DNA of 64,000 nt from Shinisaurus crocodilurus (Eukaryota; Chordata; Lepidosauria; Squamata; Shinisauridae), in contig CM037877.1 in NCBI GenBank assembly GCA_021292165.1, forward strand, positions 297,988,726 through 298,052,725. The letters run 5' to 3'. Positions within the stretch are counted from its first letter, which is position 1; every line of letters begins with the position of its first letter. Shown in pieces: positions 34,802 through 47,900 of the stretch. The position numbers and the translations under genes are program-made. The notes below the pieces were generated by a model. It searched no databases. It was not told the DNA's origin and saw nothing but the letters and a program-made list of their open reading frames with translations.

Positions 34802-36551
34802 TTCAATATAAGCTTTGCTTCCAGAGAAAAGGCTTCCACTGTGATGTCCGGGGTGGGGTGGGGGGGCTTGTGGCCTTTGGAACCTGTTCCGAAAGACCCA
34901 GGGGTCAGGGAAAGGGCTGCGGCTTGCAAAACACTGCACCAACCGCGGTGCCCCTGGCGAGAAGCCCTGCGGGCCAGCGTGGTGCAGGAAAGGCGCTCTC
35001 CCCTGTTCTTCCGCCGCTTTGCCGCCTGACACCTTGCAAAGAGGGTGCGTGCACAATTGCACACTCGCAAAACACTCGCACGCCCCTCCCTGCTTCGCTG
35101 CAGCGAGATCTCGGAATGCACATTCCTGCCCCCCCCCTTTCCCCTCCAGCAGCGCCGATCCTCTCTCCCCTCCCCCCCCCCCGGCCACGCCACTGTTGTT
35201 GCAATGACGTCTTTCAGTTCAGAGTCTCTCCCTCCCCCCCCCCCCCGCACTTCATGCTGCAGCCTTGAAATGCATATTCCACGTGGTCGTTTCTTCCCCG
35301 GCTGCTTGCTGCTGCAGGACTCCGATTTGCGGCAGTGGCATCCCGGTGCATCCTTCCCGCAATGCAGCAAATGCACATTCCCCCCCCCCCTTCTTGCTGC
35401 ACCACCAGTAAGAAGGCACTGCCTGGGGGGGGGGTGCACTCCCTGATTCTCTTCCCCCCCCCCAATTATTTATCTCGCATAAGTGGCACGTTATTCAGGC
35501 TGGCCTTCTGGGGCGAACTATTGAAAGGGCTGGCCCCTTCCGTTGTTGGGAACCTGGCACTCCTGCTGGCAGTCCTTCCCTCTTCCAGATTTCCACGGGG
35601 ATGGGAGTGGGGGAGGAGCCGCTTCTCAGGAGGCCTGGGACTGGATCTTCATGGTGTAGTGCAGGCGCCTTCCGGGTGAGAAAGCCTGGTCCCAAATGCC
35701 CTGCAATGCAGGGCCTTCCCCCCTCCCCTGGCTTGCAGTGACTGCAAAGTCTTGGGGAAGTCAGCAGCAACGCACCACACTGGTGGGCGGGTAGGGGGAT
35801 GCCAGCCAGTTCCTTCCCACCCCTCCCTGCCCTGGCAGGGTCTTCTCCTTCTAGGAGCAGCCCCTGAGGGCTGCCCCTTTTTGCTGCTGCCGCCGCAGTC
35901 TAGCAAGCATTGCATTTCCGGAGGCAACTCTTTGCTGCATCCCAGCAAACGCATTAGAGAGGCCCCCTGTGGGTGGGAGCATAAGGGAACAGGGTTGGTG
36001 ATGTAACACAGAGAGAGAGAGAGCGCGAGAGCACCAAAGGTATTTTGGGATGGTGCCCCACCCACCCACCCCCGCTCCAGCAGGGAGGGGTGGTCTGGGT
36101 CACCAGGGAGGGTGTGGGGGGGGGGCGGCGAAGGGCGGTCACTGACATGTACATAGCTGTCCGTCTCTCCGATCTTTTGCACTTTGTCACTGGGGGGCGG
36201 GGGGGCTCTCGGTGATCGTTGACCGTTTGCTACTGAATGTAACTTGTCTTATTTTTATTTCTTATTTTCTAGAAGCACCTCTAGCTAGTTTTATGGCACT
36301 TTAGAGATTTACTGAAACCGTTTAAGGAGGGGAGAAAAAAGAAAAGGAAAATGATACCAAGGGTTTAAAAAAAAGAGAAAAAACTACAAGAAATGTTAAT
36401 AATAATAATGATAATAATAATAATGAGGATAAATAATTTTTGCCGCTTTTTCCCGGTCTCTGTTCCAAGTGTGACAGTGTGAAGAGTCCGTTAGACAAAT
36501 ACTGTATTTATCTTTCTGCATCTTTGTGTGTAACTCCAATAACTTCTTCAG

Positions 36552-36557
36552 AATAAA
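36552..36557 (+). terminator. ZBTB4: Polyadenylation signal of ZBTB4
   Basis: AATAAA lies at the end of a conserved-looking AT-rich block. It is the most plausible 3' end of the ZBTB4 transcript. Confidence 0.6.
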
Positions 36558-38096
36558 AAGACAATTATTCGCTCAGCACAAAACTGTTAAAGCGCCCGCA
36601 CACGGCTGCTTTGTGAAAACGGAGGCACCCTCCTCCAGTGACTCCATGTGGTTCTGGTTCCTCTCTTCTTCTCATAAGGAAAGTACCTCTGGGCCGACAT
36701 GCAGCTTCTGCGCTGCAAGCTTAAACCTGTCTGGAACTGGTTTACCTGATGTCGCATCACACAACCAAGGAACACTGGGGTTCATTCTGCCCTCCACTCC
36801 ACAGTGGTACTTTCTGTGGGACAGCAACACTAGAGTTGATTCATGTATTTTCTCTGACTCAGAAATTTTCTGTGTTAGGTGATAGTTCCTGTAAGGGTGT
36901 CTACTGGATAAGAAAGGATCTTGCCCTTCTTCCCACCCTCCGGGTATCTGTGACTAACTGTTCAATTGTCATCGTACGAGGATCCGGGCCGACTGGATGA
37001 CTTGTCTTTCCGGGCCCTCCCCGATTCTGCCTCAGTTTCCCTCTGGGTTGGCCGCTGCTGCTTATGCACAGTTTGGCCTGGGTGCAGCTGTCTTGGTTTG
37101 ACTCCACCAATAGGTCCTGGGTTTGGTGGGAGGGGGCTTGTGGAAGTGGCTGCATGGACCACCGTTCTTCATAGCACCGGCGCGGCCTGTTTGGGAAGGT
37201 TTTTGGATGCCTGTTTCATCAGCACTTAGCTGCTTTGGGGTGGCTTTAACGTGGGGCAAAGGGAAGCAGCTGGTGGTGAGCACCATGAAGGATGGGAAAG
37301 TGAGAGACAGAAAGTTTTGGGATGATGGGAATTGTAGTCTGGCACATCTAGTGGGCACCAGGTTGGGCAAAGTAAATTACAGCATTCAGAACCGGCTACA
37401 AAAGTCAACCCTTTGACCCCCAAAGAGGTCTTCTGTGCATGCCCAGGGTCAAGTCTGAAGAGGCAAAAGCCCGTTTTGGCCTGCGTTTTTTTTCTGCAGG
37501 GCGTGAACCTTTTTCCATGGATCCGTCATTTTCAATAGGGCAAGTTTTATTGGGCTTTCAATTTTATGAATTTTTGTTTGTCCTTGAGACCCGGGGAGAG
37601 GGAACACAGTGGCCAAGCCTGTTCTTCAAAGCACCAATCGGGCAGAAAATTGGGTCGTCAAGGTTGCTGCTTGCTCTGGGCCTAAGTTAAGTTTGGTTCG
37701 GCCCGCTAACACCAGTCTGGCCACAAATGCCAGCTCTTTGCCCCCTTTGGTGCTGTTGCAACCCTGTACAAACAGCCTTTTGGCTTTTGGATGATGACCA
37801 TTTCACCCAGCCAAGAAATCCAGTAAGGTGTGGACTGGTGGCCGAGGGGGTCCCAGGCTTCCAAATGGGTGGCAGACGGGGTTTTTTCCCCCATTCACAA
37901 GGAGAGTTCAACAGGGTCCATGTGCAAGGCTCAGCATGGCCCCAGTTTTGCAGGGCGTTTCAGCCCTTTGGAAGTATCTTCCAAACGGGTCGGGGGGGGG
38001 GCACAGAAATGCAAGTCTCCAGAGACCCTCACCCACCAGCTGAAGAAGATGTGAAGAACATAACTGTTGCGCCCAGATGAAAGGCCCTTCTAGATC

Positions 38097-38218
38097 ATCC
38101 TTCCCTCAACCCGGCGCCCTCCAGACGTGTTGGGACTACAACTCCCATCACCCCCAGACTGGGGGTGATGGGAGTTGTAGTCCCGACACGTCTGGAGGGC
38201 GCCGGGTTGGAGAAGGCT
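38097..38218. mobile_element. Palindromic MITE, family 2
   Basis: A near-perfect hairpin with ACTACAACTCCCATCACCCC in one arm and the complement in the other. The ends resemble CAACCCGGCGCCCTCCAGAC. Confidence 0.8.
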
Positions 38219-38787
38219 GACCGAGGGTGCTTCCAGATGAGGTTTTTACAGTGCCATTGTCCTGCGGGACCAGATGTCTTTGTCTTCTACTTGGGACCCT
38301 CTTGTGGTTTCATGCCGCTTCTGCCGTCTTTTCCCCCTTACAGCAGATAATCTGCTCAGAAACAAAAGGCGGAATAGCTGTGCCACGCCTTTGTTTGGAA
38401 GCATCCCTTCTCTAGTCCCATACTTTGTTTTTGGCAGCTCCCAGCTGGCAAATTTGGCACTTGCCTCTTAGTAGCCAACACTACATGCAGTGCTCTTCCA
38501 AATATGAAGGGTGAGGGGAAGCTATTCACTTTCCCCAGTGGAAGGCAAGAATGACACGGGTCTCTGCCCCCATGAAGCTTACAGTCTACGAGAGATTGGG
38601 GCCATGCAGAACGGGGGCCGGGCACAGCATTTAGGAGACTGCTTTGACCTAGCTGCTAGTACGCCCAAGGCTTGTTTTGCTGCTGAGCAACAACCCTTCA
38701 GGGAAGGTCTTGCAAAGCTGATCTTGTGACTTAATATTACCTTGCAAAGGAATTCCATAGAACTTGTGCAGTCTATCACACCTATCC

Positions 38788-39003
38788 CTCTTATTTATTA
38801 TATTTATACCCCGCCTTTTTCCCTGCAAGGAGCCCAAGGCAGCTTACATAATCCTCTCCATGTTATCCTCACAACAACCCTGTGAGGTAGGTTAGGCTGA
38901 GAGTCAATGACTGGCCCAAAGTCACCCAGTGAGTTTCAAGGCTAAGGGGGGGGACTAGAACCCGGATCTCCCGAGTCCAACACTAACCACTATGCCACAC
39001 TCC
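38788..39003 (-). mobile_element. CORE/MIR-like SINE
   Basis: Reverse-oriented: it starts with a TTTATTTATTATATTTATAC tail and runs through CCTCACAACAACCCTGTGAG and AAAGTCACCCAGTGAG to a tRNA-like head (AACCACTATGCCACAC). Confidence 0.75.
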
Positions 39004-39060
39004 CAGAGCCCTCTAAAACCGCCCTTGCAAGGCGTACCATGCGCCTCTTATCCAAGCTAT

Positions 39061-39231
39061 ACAGGCCTGTGGCTTACGCTGGCTCATCTTGTCTTGAGTG
39101 TGGAAAGTTAAGCAGGGTCAGGCCTGGTTATTACTTGGACAGGAGACCCCCTCCTCTAGTTCCCTGCATTGAGCAGGGGGTTGGACTCGATGGCCTTGTA
39201 GGCTCCTTCCAACTCTGATCTTATGAAATCT
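39061..39231 (+). mobile_element. 5S-rRNA-headed SINE with CR1 tail, near full length
   Basis: The 5' part is 5S-like: GTGGAAAGTTAAGCAGGGTC, GGCCTGGTTATTACTTGGAC and GGAGACC. It then joins CCTCTAGTTCCCTGCATTGA and the CR1-type GGGTTGGACTCGATGGCCTT. Confidence 0.85.
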
Positions 39232-39708
39232 AAGCTGGCAGAAGTGCCCTCTGCTTTCGGAGGGTGTTGCTTCCGTTTGGCAGATGAGCTTTATCAAAAG
39301 CCAACACCCCCTCCCGTTGAATGCGAGCTCGAGTCGCCGCTTAGATAAGGCACTCTCTAGCATTGTTCAAATAAAGCAAATGAAAAAGAACGAGGTGCTC
39401 CAAATTTGGAGAAGTGTCACTCCCCGCAAAGACTGGCCTGACAACGCTTGTGCCGCGATAAAAGGATGATGGATCGCATCTATAGACCACCGCAGAGAGC
39501 CAGAGAAGACTGTCGGGGCCCAAACCCCATCTCCCACCCCCTCGGGCTGCTGTCTCGCTGCAGCCCTTGACCCCGGTGAGTTTATGTCAACAACCGTTCC
39601 TGACGGTGCAGAATAAGCGGTGTTTGCCTCCCCTACGTTCTAAGTGCAGCTCCAGTCCCCTGCTGGGTCCTGTGACTTTGCAACCCGCTCCCTGTGCCCT
39701 ACTGGATC

Positions 39709-39811
39709 ATGTTTCTCAGTGGTAGCTTGGCTGCTGCTTCTGGTGGTCCCTGGGGCCCCCCTGACAACAGGGGAGGTGTCCCAAGAAATCGAGGGCAGTC
39801 ACAATTCCAAG
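39709..39811 (+). CDS. SHBG: SHBG exon 1, signal peptide (start uncertain)
   Basis: The frame joined to exon 2 reads [15 protein letters not shown] then [14 protein letters not shown] and ends at the donor AAG|GTGAGT. That frame has no ATG back to a stop at 39641. An ATG at 39709 is one base out of frame, so either a 1-base indel lies near 39715-39720 or an upstream exon joins at the acceptor-like TTTCTCAG ending at 39719. Confidence 0.7.
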
Positions 39812-41941
39812 GTGAGTCTGGGGCGGTGGGGCAAAGGGCTGTCTTAGCCGGCAAGCCATGGGCAGAGGCCTGGCAAGCAGCCCCTGAACTCTTATGCAGA
39901 GGAAATTTTGGGGTACACATAGGACAAGAGGGGAGCAGAGGTGCCTCTTCCCCATCAGGCGAGAGGCCTCCATGGGGGCCCAGCTCAGCACTGGAACCAA
40001 CTGTCAGTGCTTTGGCTTCGCCTTGGGGCATCTAAAGCCCGATGCCTCTGTGCATGTCCAGAGTGTCCCCCCCCCAAATTCTTCACAGCTGGTTGTCGTG
40101 AGTCCGGGAAAGCCGTGTCCCACTCCCTAGAAGGGAAGCACAGGTCTCCAGAAAAATACGACACTGGATGGCATCCTACCCTTCCTGTTTTTGTATGTGT
40201 TTGGCCAAGAACCTCCCTAACGTGAACCCCTTTTTAAACACTGCCCTTGCAAATGCTCCAGTCCCTGCCTGCCTTTGACAGCTGCATGACAGGCGGGACC
40301 TCAACAGGCGAGGCTTTTCCTTGAGGCGTCTGGGGGTTGCAGTTCCCTGGCTGCAATGGCGAGAAGCTAACGAAGGCGCAGGACAGCTTTCCCCAACTTG
40401 GGGCCCTCCAGATGTGCTGGGTTACAACCCCCATCATCCCTGATGGCCATGCAGACTGGGGGTGATGGGTGTTGTAACCCAGCACATCTGGAGGGCCCTG
40501 GGCTGCAGGAAAGCTGGTGTAGATCTCTCTGCTCTTTTGCTGTCCACAGGATGGGTCTTTTTTGTGGTTTGGGAAGAGTTTTCACACAGCTTTCCTTACA
40601 TTTGGAACTCTGGGTAAGGCCCTGAATGGTTTGGGATGTCTCCATCTTTTTCCTGGGAGGGGCTTTTTGCCTGGCAGGCAAAAATTTGAATAGATGCAGT
40701 TTCCCACCCCAGGGTGATGGGGAAAACTTTGCCTGTTGAGTTTCTGCCTGTCTTGCAGCTAATCAAGCACGAGAGTCTCTGCCAGGTCTTCTTCTAGACC
40801 TGGTGCCTTCCAGATGGGTCCGTCTTCAACCCCCATCAGCCCCAGCCAGCGTGGGCAATGGTCAGGAATGCTGGGAGTTGTAGTCCAGAACATCGGGAGG
40901 GCAGCGGATTGGAGAAGGCTGTTCTAGAGCAGAGTTCTCCAACCTTGGGTTCCCAGATTCTTTTGTCCTAGCTATGCTGGCTGGGGCATGCTGGGAGTTG
41001 TAGGCCAAAAACATCTGGGGACCCAAGGTTGGAGAACACTGTTCTAGAGGATTCTGCAGTCTATGTCGAGGTGGCAGGGCAGCAGACAGGCATCCAAGAG
41101 GTGAAATATTCACCACCTCCAGATCTTCATGCTGGGGAAAGCTTCACATGTCGACTTTCTGCCTGTTGCACAGCTGTTAAAGGCATGTGAGCCCTGCCTG
41201 GGTGTGGAGGGCGAGAGAGGTTCTGCTTTATTTTTCCACATTTCACTACAGAAGGGTAGTCCGTAAACCCCCCCCCCCCCCACTCCAGGTAGAGGTCTGT
41301 AGGCTTCCCTGGCTTTGACATGCTGTTTCCCGGGAATGGAACATGACGCTACTTTAACTGCCTTTGTTACTCCTACATAAATTTAATAAATCCGAGCTGT
41401 TTTAAGAATAAGAGGCAGAAAATACAATATATCGCTTTGAGAGTTGTGTGATTCCCCCCAGCAATGAGAGCCAACAGGCTTCACTCCCACAAGTAGGAGA
41501 GTACGGGGGGGGGGGGGGGAAAAGCTGAATGTACAACCCCTCGGAGCTGCATCAAAATGAGGCCCGGGGTTAATGAATTCATTAATTTTTCTAAGTAGTA
41601 CTTTCCGGAGCGGGTCACCCATAGAAGTTCCGCGGACGCGACGCGCCCCCTCGAGTTCTCATCCCGGCAGCAGCAGCGCCGCCTAGTGGCCCGCTCGGCC
41701 GATGCGCGGCCCGCGTCACTCCTCCGTGGATCGGTGCTGCCGCCTAGTGGGGAGCGTCGGCTAATAATGGCCACTCTTTCTCCCCTCGCCCCCCCCGCCC
41801 CAGTACGGCCAGTGCTTCCAATCCCTCCCTGGTGAGGCACGTGCTCTGAACCTTGGACAGAGATGGGGAGACCCCTCCGCGACAGCCACAATGAACATTG
41901 ATCTGCAAACAGTGACAAGGTAAACACACGCTTGAATTATG

Positions 41942-41980
<39 letters not shown>

Positions 41981-44900
41981 GTTGGTGTACCCACAGCTTA
42001 TTTATTTATTTATTATATTTATACCCCGCCTTTTTTCTTGCAAGGAACCCAAGGCGGCTCACATAATCCTCCTCCTCCTCCTCTCCATTTTATCCTCACA
42101 ACAACCCTGTGAGGTAGGTTAGGCTGAGAGTCAGTGACGGGCCCAAAGTCACCCAGTGAGCTTCATGGCCGAGCGGGGACTAGAACCCGGATCTCCTGAG
42201 TCCCAGTCCAACACTCTAGCGCCGGGTCCCCCGATGTTGCTGGCCTACAGCTCCCAGCATACCCAGCCAGCATGGCTAATGGCAAGGGATTCTGGGAGCT
42301 GTAGTCCAGCAACATCTGGGGACCCAAAGTTGGAGGAGCCCTGCGCTAGACTTTTCACCGCTGCAGAATGGCGGGAGATGCCACAGGTGCGTTTCCTGCA
42401 GTCATCATCATCATCAGGCGATCACTCGTGACCGAGTAAGATTGTCTTCCGGGATAAAAGGAGGAAATTCTAAAGAAGATTGTGTAGACTCTAGCGATGG
42501 GTCCGTAAGTGACTGTGGAGGCCAATTCTAGATCCACACAGCTTCCCACAGTGAGGACACAGGTTACCAGATAGAAGATGGTCCTGTAAAGGATTCATTT
42601 GATGTGCTTTTCGCTTAGCACGTTTCTCCCTTTCACCTTGCACTCGGGCTTCTTCAAAGTCCATGGAACCTTTGTGAAAGGCCAACCTCCAGTTAGATCG
42701 TTCAGCTGCAGCGATAAGGGCGGAGGAGATCACCCCCGTGGCCGAACGCACGCACAAGCATTCGCGCACATGTGATTATTTGTGCACACAAGGTTCTCCA
42801 AAGTGCGGCCCCCTGGCATCTGCAGTTAAGGGGTCACGAGGCTGGGAAAGATCGCTTCCCCGGGGCAATGGAGAGCAGAGGCGGTGTTAGGGGGCAGCCC
42901 ACTAGGGCTGGAGCCCCAAATCTTTCATTTGGAGTCCCAAATCTCTGCGAGGCCATCTGCCCCACCACCCTGCTGTCCAGGGTGTAGAAGTAAATTTTGT
43001 CCAGGCTTCAGTTTAACAGAAAGGCCTGGAAGGGCAAGTCAGACCCTTGCCTTGACCTTCCAGGAACATGCCCTGAGGGCCAATCCCACATCCATGGGTT
43101 GTGCCTGGCCTTCTGCTCTGTTATGCTGAAGAAGTGCTGTGAGCCATCATGTCCCCCTTGCAAAAGACCCTACGGATTACCATATGTAAAGCCAGGAGGG
43201 CTGGAGAAGATGGGCAATGTTCCGACCTTTTGTTCAGACCTAGGCCGTTTCCTTTTGGAATTGTCTCTGTTTATTGTTACCTGATTTCTACCTGATACTA
43301 TATTCAGTGTAAATGGAAGTGTCTGTGTCTCCCTTTCATTCTGGTTGGCATGCATTCCTGGCTGTGCTCAGATGAGGCCATCCGTGATTCACTAATAAAC
43401 GTTCCTCTCTAAGAACCTCTCCAAACATCTTTTTTTTTTTTTGCCACAAGAAGGGGCGCTTGCTGAAATCAAGGCACACAGGGGCCCCTGAGCATCTCTG
43501 CTGCATCTGGTCGCCCTGGATGAGCTGGGTTTTCGCACACATGGGCTTCCCCTCCTGCTGCCCCCCCCCCTTGAATCTTTCTGCCTGAGGCTTTTTTTCT
43601 GAACTCAGAGGCCCTCCTCTTCCCTGTCCAAGCATCCCTTTCTACAAATAGGGGTGTCCTTGGCAGACAGGGTCTTTTAAAGAGACACGCACACAGAGAG
43701 ACTTTAGAGCAGTGTTCCTCCCACCTTGGGTCCCCAGATGTTTTTGGCCTACAACTCCCAGCATGCCCCAGCCAGCTACGCTGGCTGGGGCATGCTGGGA
43801 GTTGTAGGCCAAAAACATCTGGGGACCCAAGGTGGGAGAACACTGCTTTAGAGCATATGTAGATGAGCATATGCAAGTTTGTTGTTCTTTTGGTTTTGGT
43901 TTTTTTTGCCCCACTGGCCGTACTGGGTGGTCCTCCTGAGCCCCTGATCTTTTTGGTACCTGGCACTGCCCCTGATGGAGAGCCACTGCAAGTCAGGATC
44001 GACGGCAGGGATGCAGATCAACAGGTCCCTCTGGGTCCCTCTGGACTTCCCCAGAACGCTAAACCCACCTTTTTGGCTGTTTTTCTCCCCTCCCCCACTC
44101 TAAAAGCTTGAAGGACCTACGGGCTGAGTTCCCAGCAAGAAGAGCTTTCAGCTAAAATAGGTTGGTATTTCCAGCGGGTGGCTCCACCCCCTTCTGCCTT
44201 CAGCCCCGCCCACCCCTGGCATGCAGGGCCCCCCCCCAGCTTCTCCAAACTGGCATGTGCCCCCCCCCCCCGCTGAAAGAGGCTCCACACACCCTCGGAG
44301 CAGGCGAGATGGGCCAGTGGTCCGACTCTGAATAAGGCGCCTTCATTGGTTTTGGAAGGCTTCTCTGGTTGAATTTCTGCCTGTCAAGGAACAAAAGCCC
44401 TGCCACTAAAAATGAAAATAAAAAGGGGAGGGGGGAACCGCAACAACAGAGGGCCAGCCCAGAAAGCGCCCGGATTCTCTTCCCTCATCCAAGTGCCAAG
44501 TGGGGCCTGTCTCCCACCCAATTCCCGATTTCCTCTCCCCAGCGCTGCCTCCTCCTTTGACTTCCGCACGTTTGACCCGGAAGGCGTGATTTTCTACGGG
44601 GACACGAAGCCGGGCTTCGACTGGTTCGTCCTGGGACTGCGCAGGGGGAAGCCCGAAATGCAAATCCACAACACCGTCACGAAGATCACAGTGTCTGGGG
44701 GGCGGCAGCTCAACGACGGCCTCTGGCATCGGGTACGGAAGGGTGGCCGCTTGGCCTGTGGCGTCTGGGGAAGGCACTCCTTTCTGTGTAATTTGTGCAA
44801 ATTTTATTTATTATTTTATTTATTTATTATATTTATACCCCGCCTTTTTTCCTGCAAGGAACTCAAGGCGGCTTACATAGTTGTCGCTATGAACGCACAA

Positions 44901-47900
44901 CTCCCTTTGTGTGCAATCTGTGGATGCCGGGAGTTGGCCCGCAGCTGGTCTTGATCCGGGGAAGTGGGAGATGTCAGGCAGCAATTTAGTTGGTGTGCAA
45001 CCCTTCAGGGGGTGCCACCATTACACGCCCGCCCCCCATAATGTTAAATAAATAAATAATTTCCCAACTTTGGGTCACCAGATGTTGGACTGCAGCTTCC
45101 ATCATCCATGACTGTTGGCCATGCTGGCTGGGTGTGTGTGATGATGGGAGTTATAGTCCCAACGACCTCTGGGGATCCAAGGTTCGGAAAACTGGGTGGA
45201 ACGTCAGCCAAGAAGCGCTTCTCGGCCTAAGAGGCCAGAGCAAGTCCGCTGGTAACGCTTCGACCCCCACTGGACGCTGTTGACACGTCAGTTGCGTGTC
45301 ACATCACAGTGGCTGGTTTCTTTTTTGTTCCAAAAGCGTCTGTGCTGATTTGAACAGCACCGAAGGGCCTTGAAGCGCATTGTGCGCTTCAGTCTTCGCT
45401 CATGAGTGGACGGTGCTATCATTTTGCTCTTGCTTGCCTCTACGGTTTCTGCTTAAAGCAGTGTTCTCCAACCTTGGCTCCCCAGATGTTTTTGGCCTAC
45501 AACTTCCCAGCATGCCTCAGCCAGCGTGAGGCATGCTGGGAAGTTGTAGGCCAAAAACATCTGGGGAGCCAAGGTTGGAGAACACTGTTCTAAGTGCTAT
45601 CTCCTTTCCTGCAGGAGCAGAGAGCTGAGGTGGGCGGGCGGGCGGGCAGGCTGGGATTTGCATTCCCGACTCGCATCTCCACTTCTGCTCCCCACAGATC
45701 ATGGTGAAAAACGAAGAGCACGCCGTCATGTTAGAAGTGGACCAGGACGACCACTTGGTCCTCAACCACGTTTCTCATCCCATCATCAACCAGCCCATCC
45801 CTTCTATGCGCATCGGGGTGGGGGGTTTGCTCATCCCTGTGCAGGAGCTTCTTGTTCCGGTAAGACCGCCCCCCCCCCCCGCCTTCCTCCCTGCCGGAAG
45901 GGTTGGAGCTCCGTGGTGGGCCTCACCATCCCCGGGGAGAGCTGGAACTGGGCATGTTTAGCCTTCAGAAGAGGAGACTGAGGGGAGATATGATCGCACT
46001 CTTCCAGTATTTGAAGGGATGTCACACAGAGGAGGGCAAAGATCTCTTCTCGTTCATCCCAGTTTGCAGGACACGGAATCATGGGCTCAAGTTACAGGAA
46101 CCCAGATTCCACCTAAACATCAGGAAAAATTTCCTGACTGTCAGAGCAATAAGACAATGGAATCAACTACCTAGGGAGGTGGTGGGCTCTCCCAGTCTGG
46201 AGGCATTCAAGGTGCAGCTGGACAGACATCTGTCAGAGATGCTTTGACCTGGATTCCTGCATTGAGCAGGGGGTTGGACTCGATGGCCTTGTAGGCCCCT
46301 TCCAACTCTACTTTTCTATGATTCTATGATTCTATGACCCCACTTGAAACCTCGCAGACCCGAGGCCGGTCAGTGCAAGCCAGTAGGCTTCGGCCTTTCC
46401 AGACCCTTGGCACGAGGGTCCCCCAAGGGCAGGCTGCAACCCAGTGGTGCCGAGGTCCCCAACGTGGTGCCCGTGGACACCTCTCTTGGCACTCGTGAGG
46501 CTCCCTTCCTTCCTGATTTGTATTCTATTTTTAAAAAAAGATTATTATTTTTTTAAAAAAATCATCTTTAAAAAAAAAAAAAGGGAGGTCTCTGGTGCAG
46601 GGCTGGTGCAAGGCAGTTTGGTGCCCTAGGCCAGATCAGATATTTAGCGCCCCTCCCTTCCCACTTGAGCCCTCCAGCCCTACGCCCTCTGGCGCCCCTT
46701 TAGCCCTGCGCCCTAGGCAGCTGCCTAGTTGGCCTAATGGTAGCACCGGCCCTGCTCTGGTGGCATCTTTATTTGCAAGAATGCTTCGGGCCTCACATAT
46801 CTGGGCCTCACCAGTATGATTATGTAAGCCGCCTTGGGTTCCTTGCAGGAAAAAAGGCGGGGTATAAATAGAATAAATAAATAAATAAATAAATAAATAA
46901 ATGCTGATGACGCCCAGCTCTATTTCTCTGTGAGATCTGAATCATCGGGAGAGGCCATGCATGTTCTGAATGCAGTTATGGCTTGGATGAGGGCTGATAA
47001 AACTGAAGCTGAATCATCCCAACAAGACAGAGACCCTAGGGGTGGGCAGTCCCCAGGTCCGGGAATTGAGCTGTTCGCCTCTTCTGGATGGGGTTGCCCT
47101 CCCTCTGGAGGGGCAGGTACATAGTTTGGGGTAATCCTGGATCCATCTCTGTCACTGGAGGCCCAGGTGACCTCGGTGGCCCGGACTGCCCCTTACCATC
47201 TTCGGTTGGTACACCATAGAATCATAGAAAAGTAGAGTTGGAAGGGGCCTACAAGGCCATCGAGTCCAACCCCCTGCTCAATGCAGGAATCCAGGTCAAA
47301 GCATCCCTGACAGATGTCTGTCCAGCTGCACCTTGAATGCCTCCAGACTGGGAGAGCCCACCACCTCCCTAGGTAGTTGATTCCATTGTCTTATTGCTCT
47401 GACAGTCAGGACATTTTTCCTGATGTTTAGGTGGAATCTAGGTTCCTGTAACTTGAGCCCATTATTCCGTGTCCTGCAAACTGGGATGATCGAGAAGAGA
47501 TCCTTGCCCTCCTCTGTGTGACAACCCTTCAAGTACTGGAAGAGTGCGATCATATCTCCCCTCAGTCTCCTCTTCTGAAGGCCAAACATGCCCAGTTCTT
47601 TCAGTCTCTCCTCATAGGGCCTTGTTTCCAGTCCCTTTATCATCCTTGTTGCCCTCCTCTGAACCCTCTCCAGTTTGTCTATGTCCTTCTTAAAGTGAGG
47701 TGCCCAGAACTGGACGCAGTACTCAAGATGAGGCCTAACCAACTACGCCCGTTCCTGGATAGGGATAATCTAGCCACTGTGATCCGTGCACTGGTAACCT
47801 CAAGGTTAGATTACTGCGCTGTGCCCTATGTGGGGCCGCCCTTGGGCTTGGTTCGGAAGCTACAGCTAGCGTGAGGCTGCTCGCTGGGTCACCCGGTTAA

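Larger units (their letters stand above)
31549..36575 (+). other. ZBTB4: ZBTB4 3' untranslated region
   Basis: No coding sequence follows the stop. The interval is GC- and poly-C/G-rich, with a CR1 tail (32691-32748), a palindromic MITE (34361-34489) and a GT tract (34776-34801). The far end (36220-36560) is AT-richer and looks like a typical distal 3'UTR, with an AAT triplet tract (about 36397-36425). The first good polyadenylation signal after it is AATAAA at 36552-36557. An earlier end cannot be excluded. Confidence 0.6.
36576..39640. other. Intergenic between ZBTB4 and SHBG
   Basis: No gene is recognised. It carries half palindromes (about 37310-37375), a family 2 palindrome, a CORE-like SINE and a 5S/CR1 SINE. 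The SHBG promoter should lie in the last few hundred bases, but I see no CpG island or TATA box I would defend. Confidence 0.5.

Noticed and set aside
34621..35439. 272-residue minus-strand frame in the ZBTB4 3'UTR
   Set aside because: Low-complexity, crosses a GT microsatellite, and several alternative frames of similar length exist at the same place.
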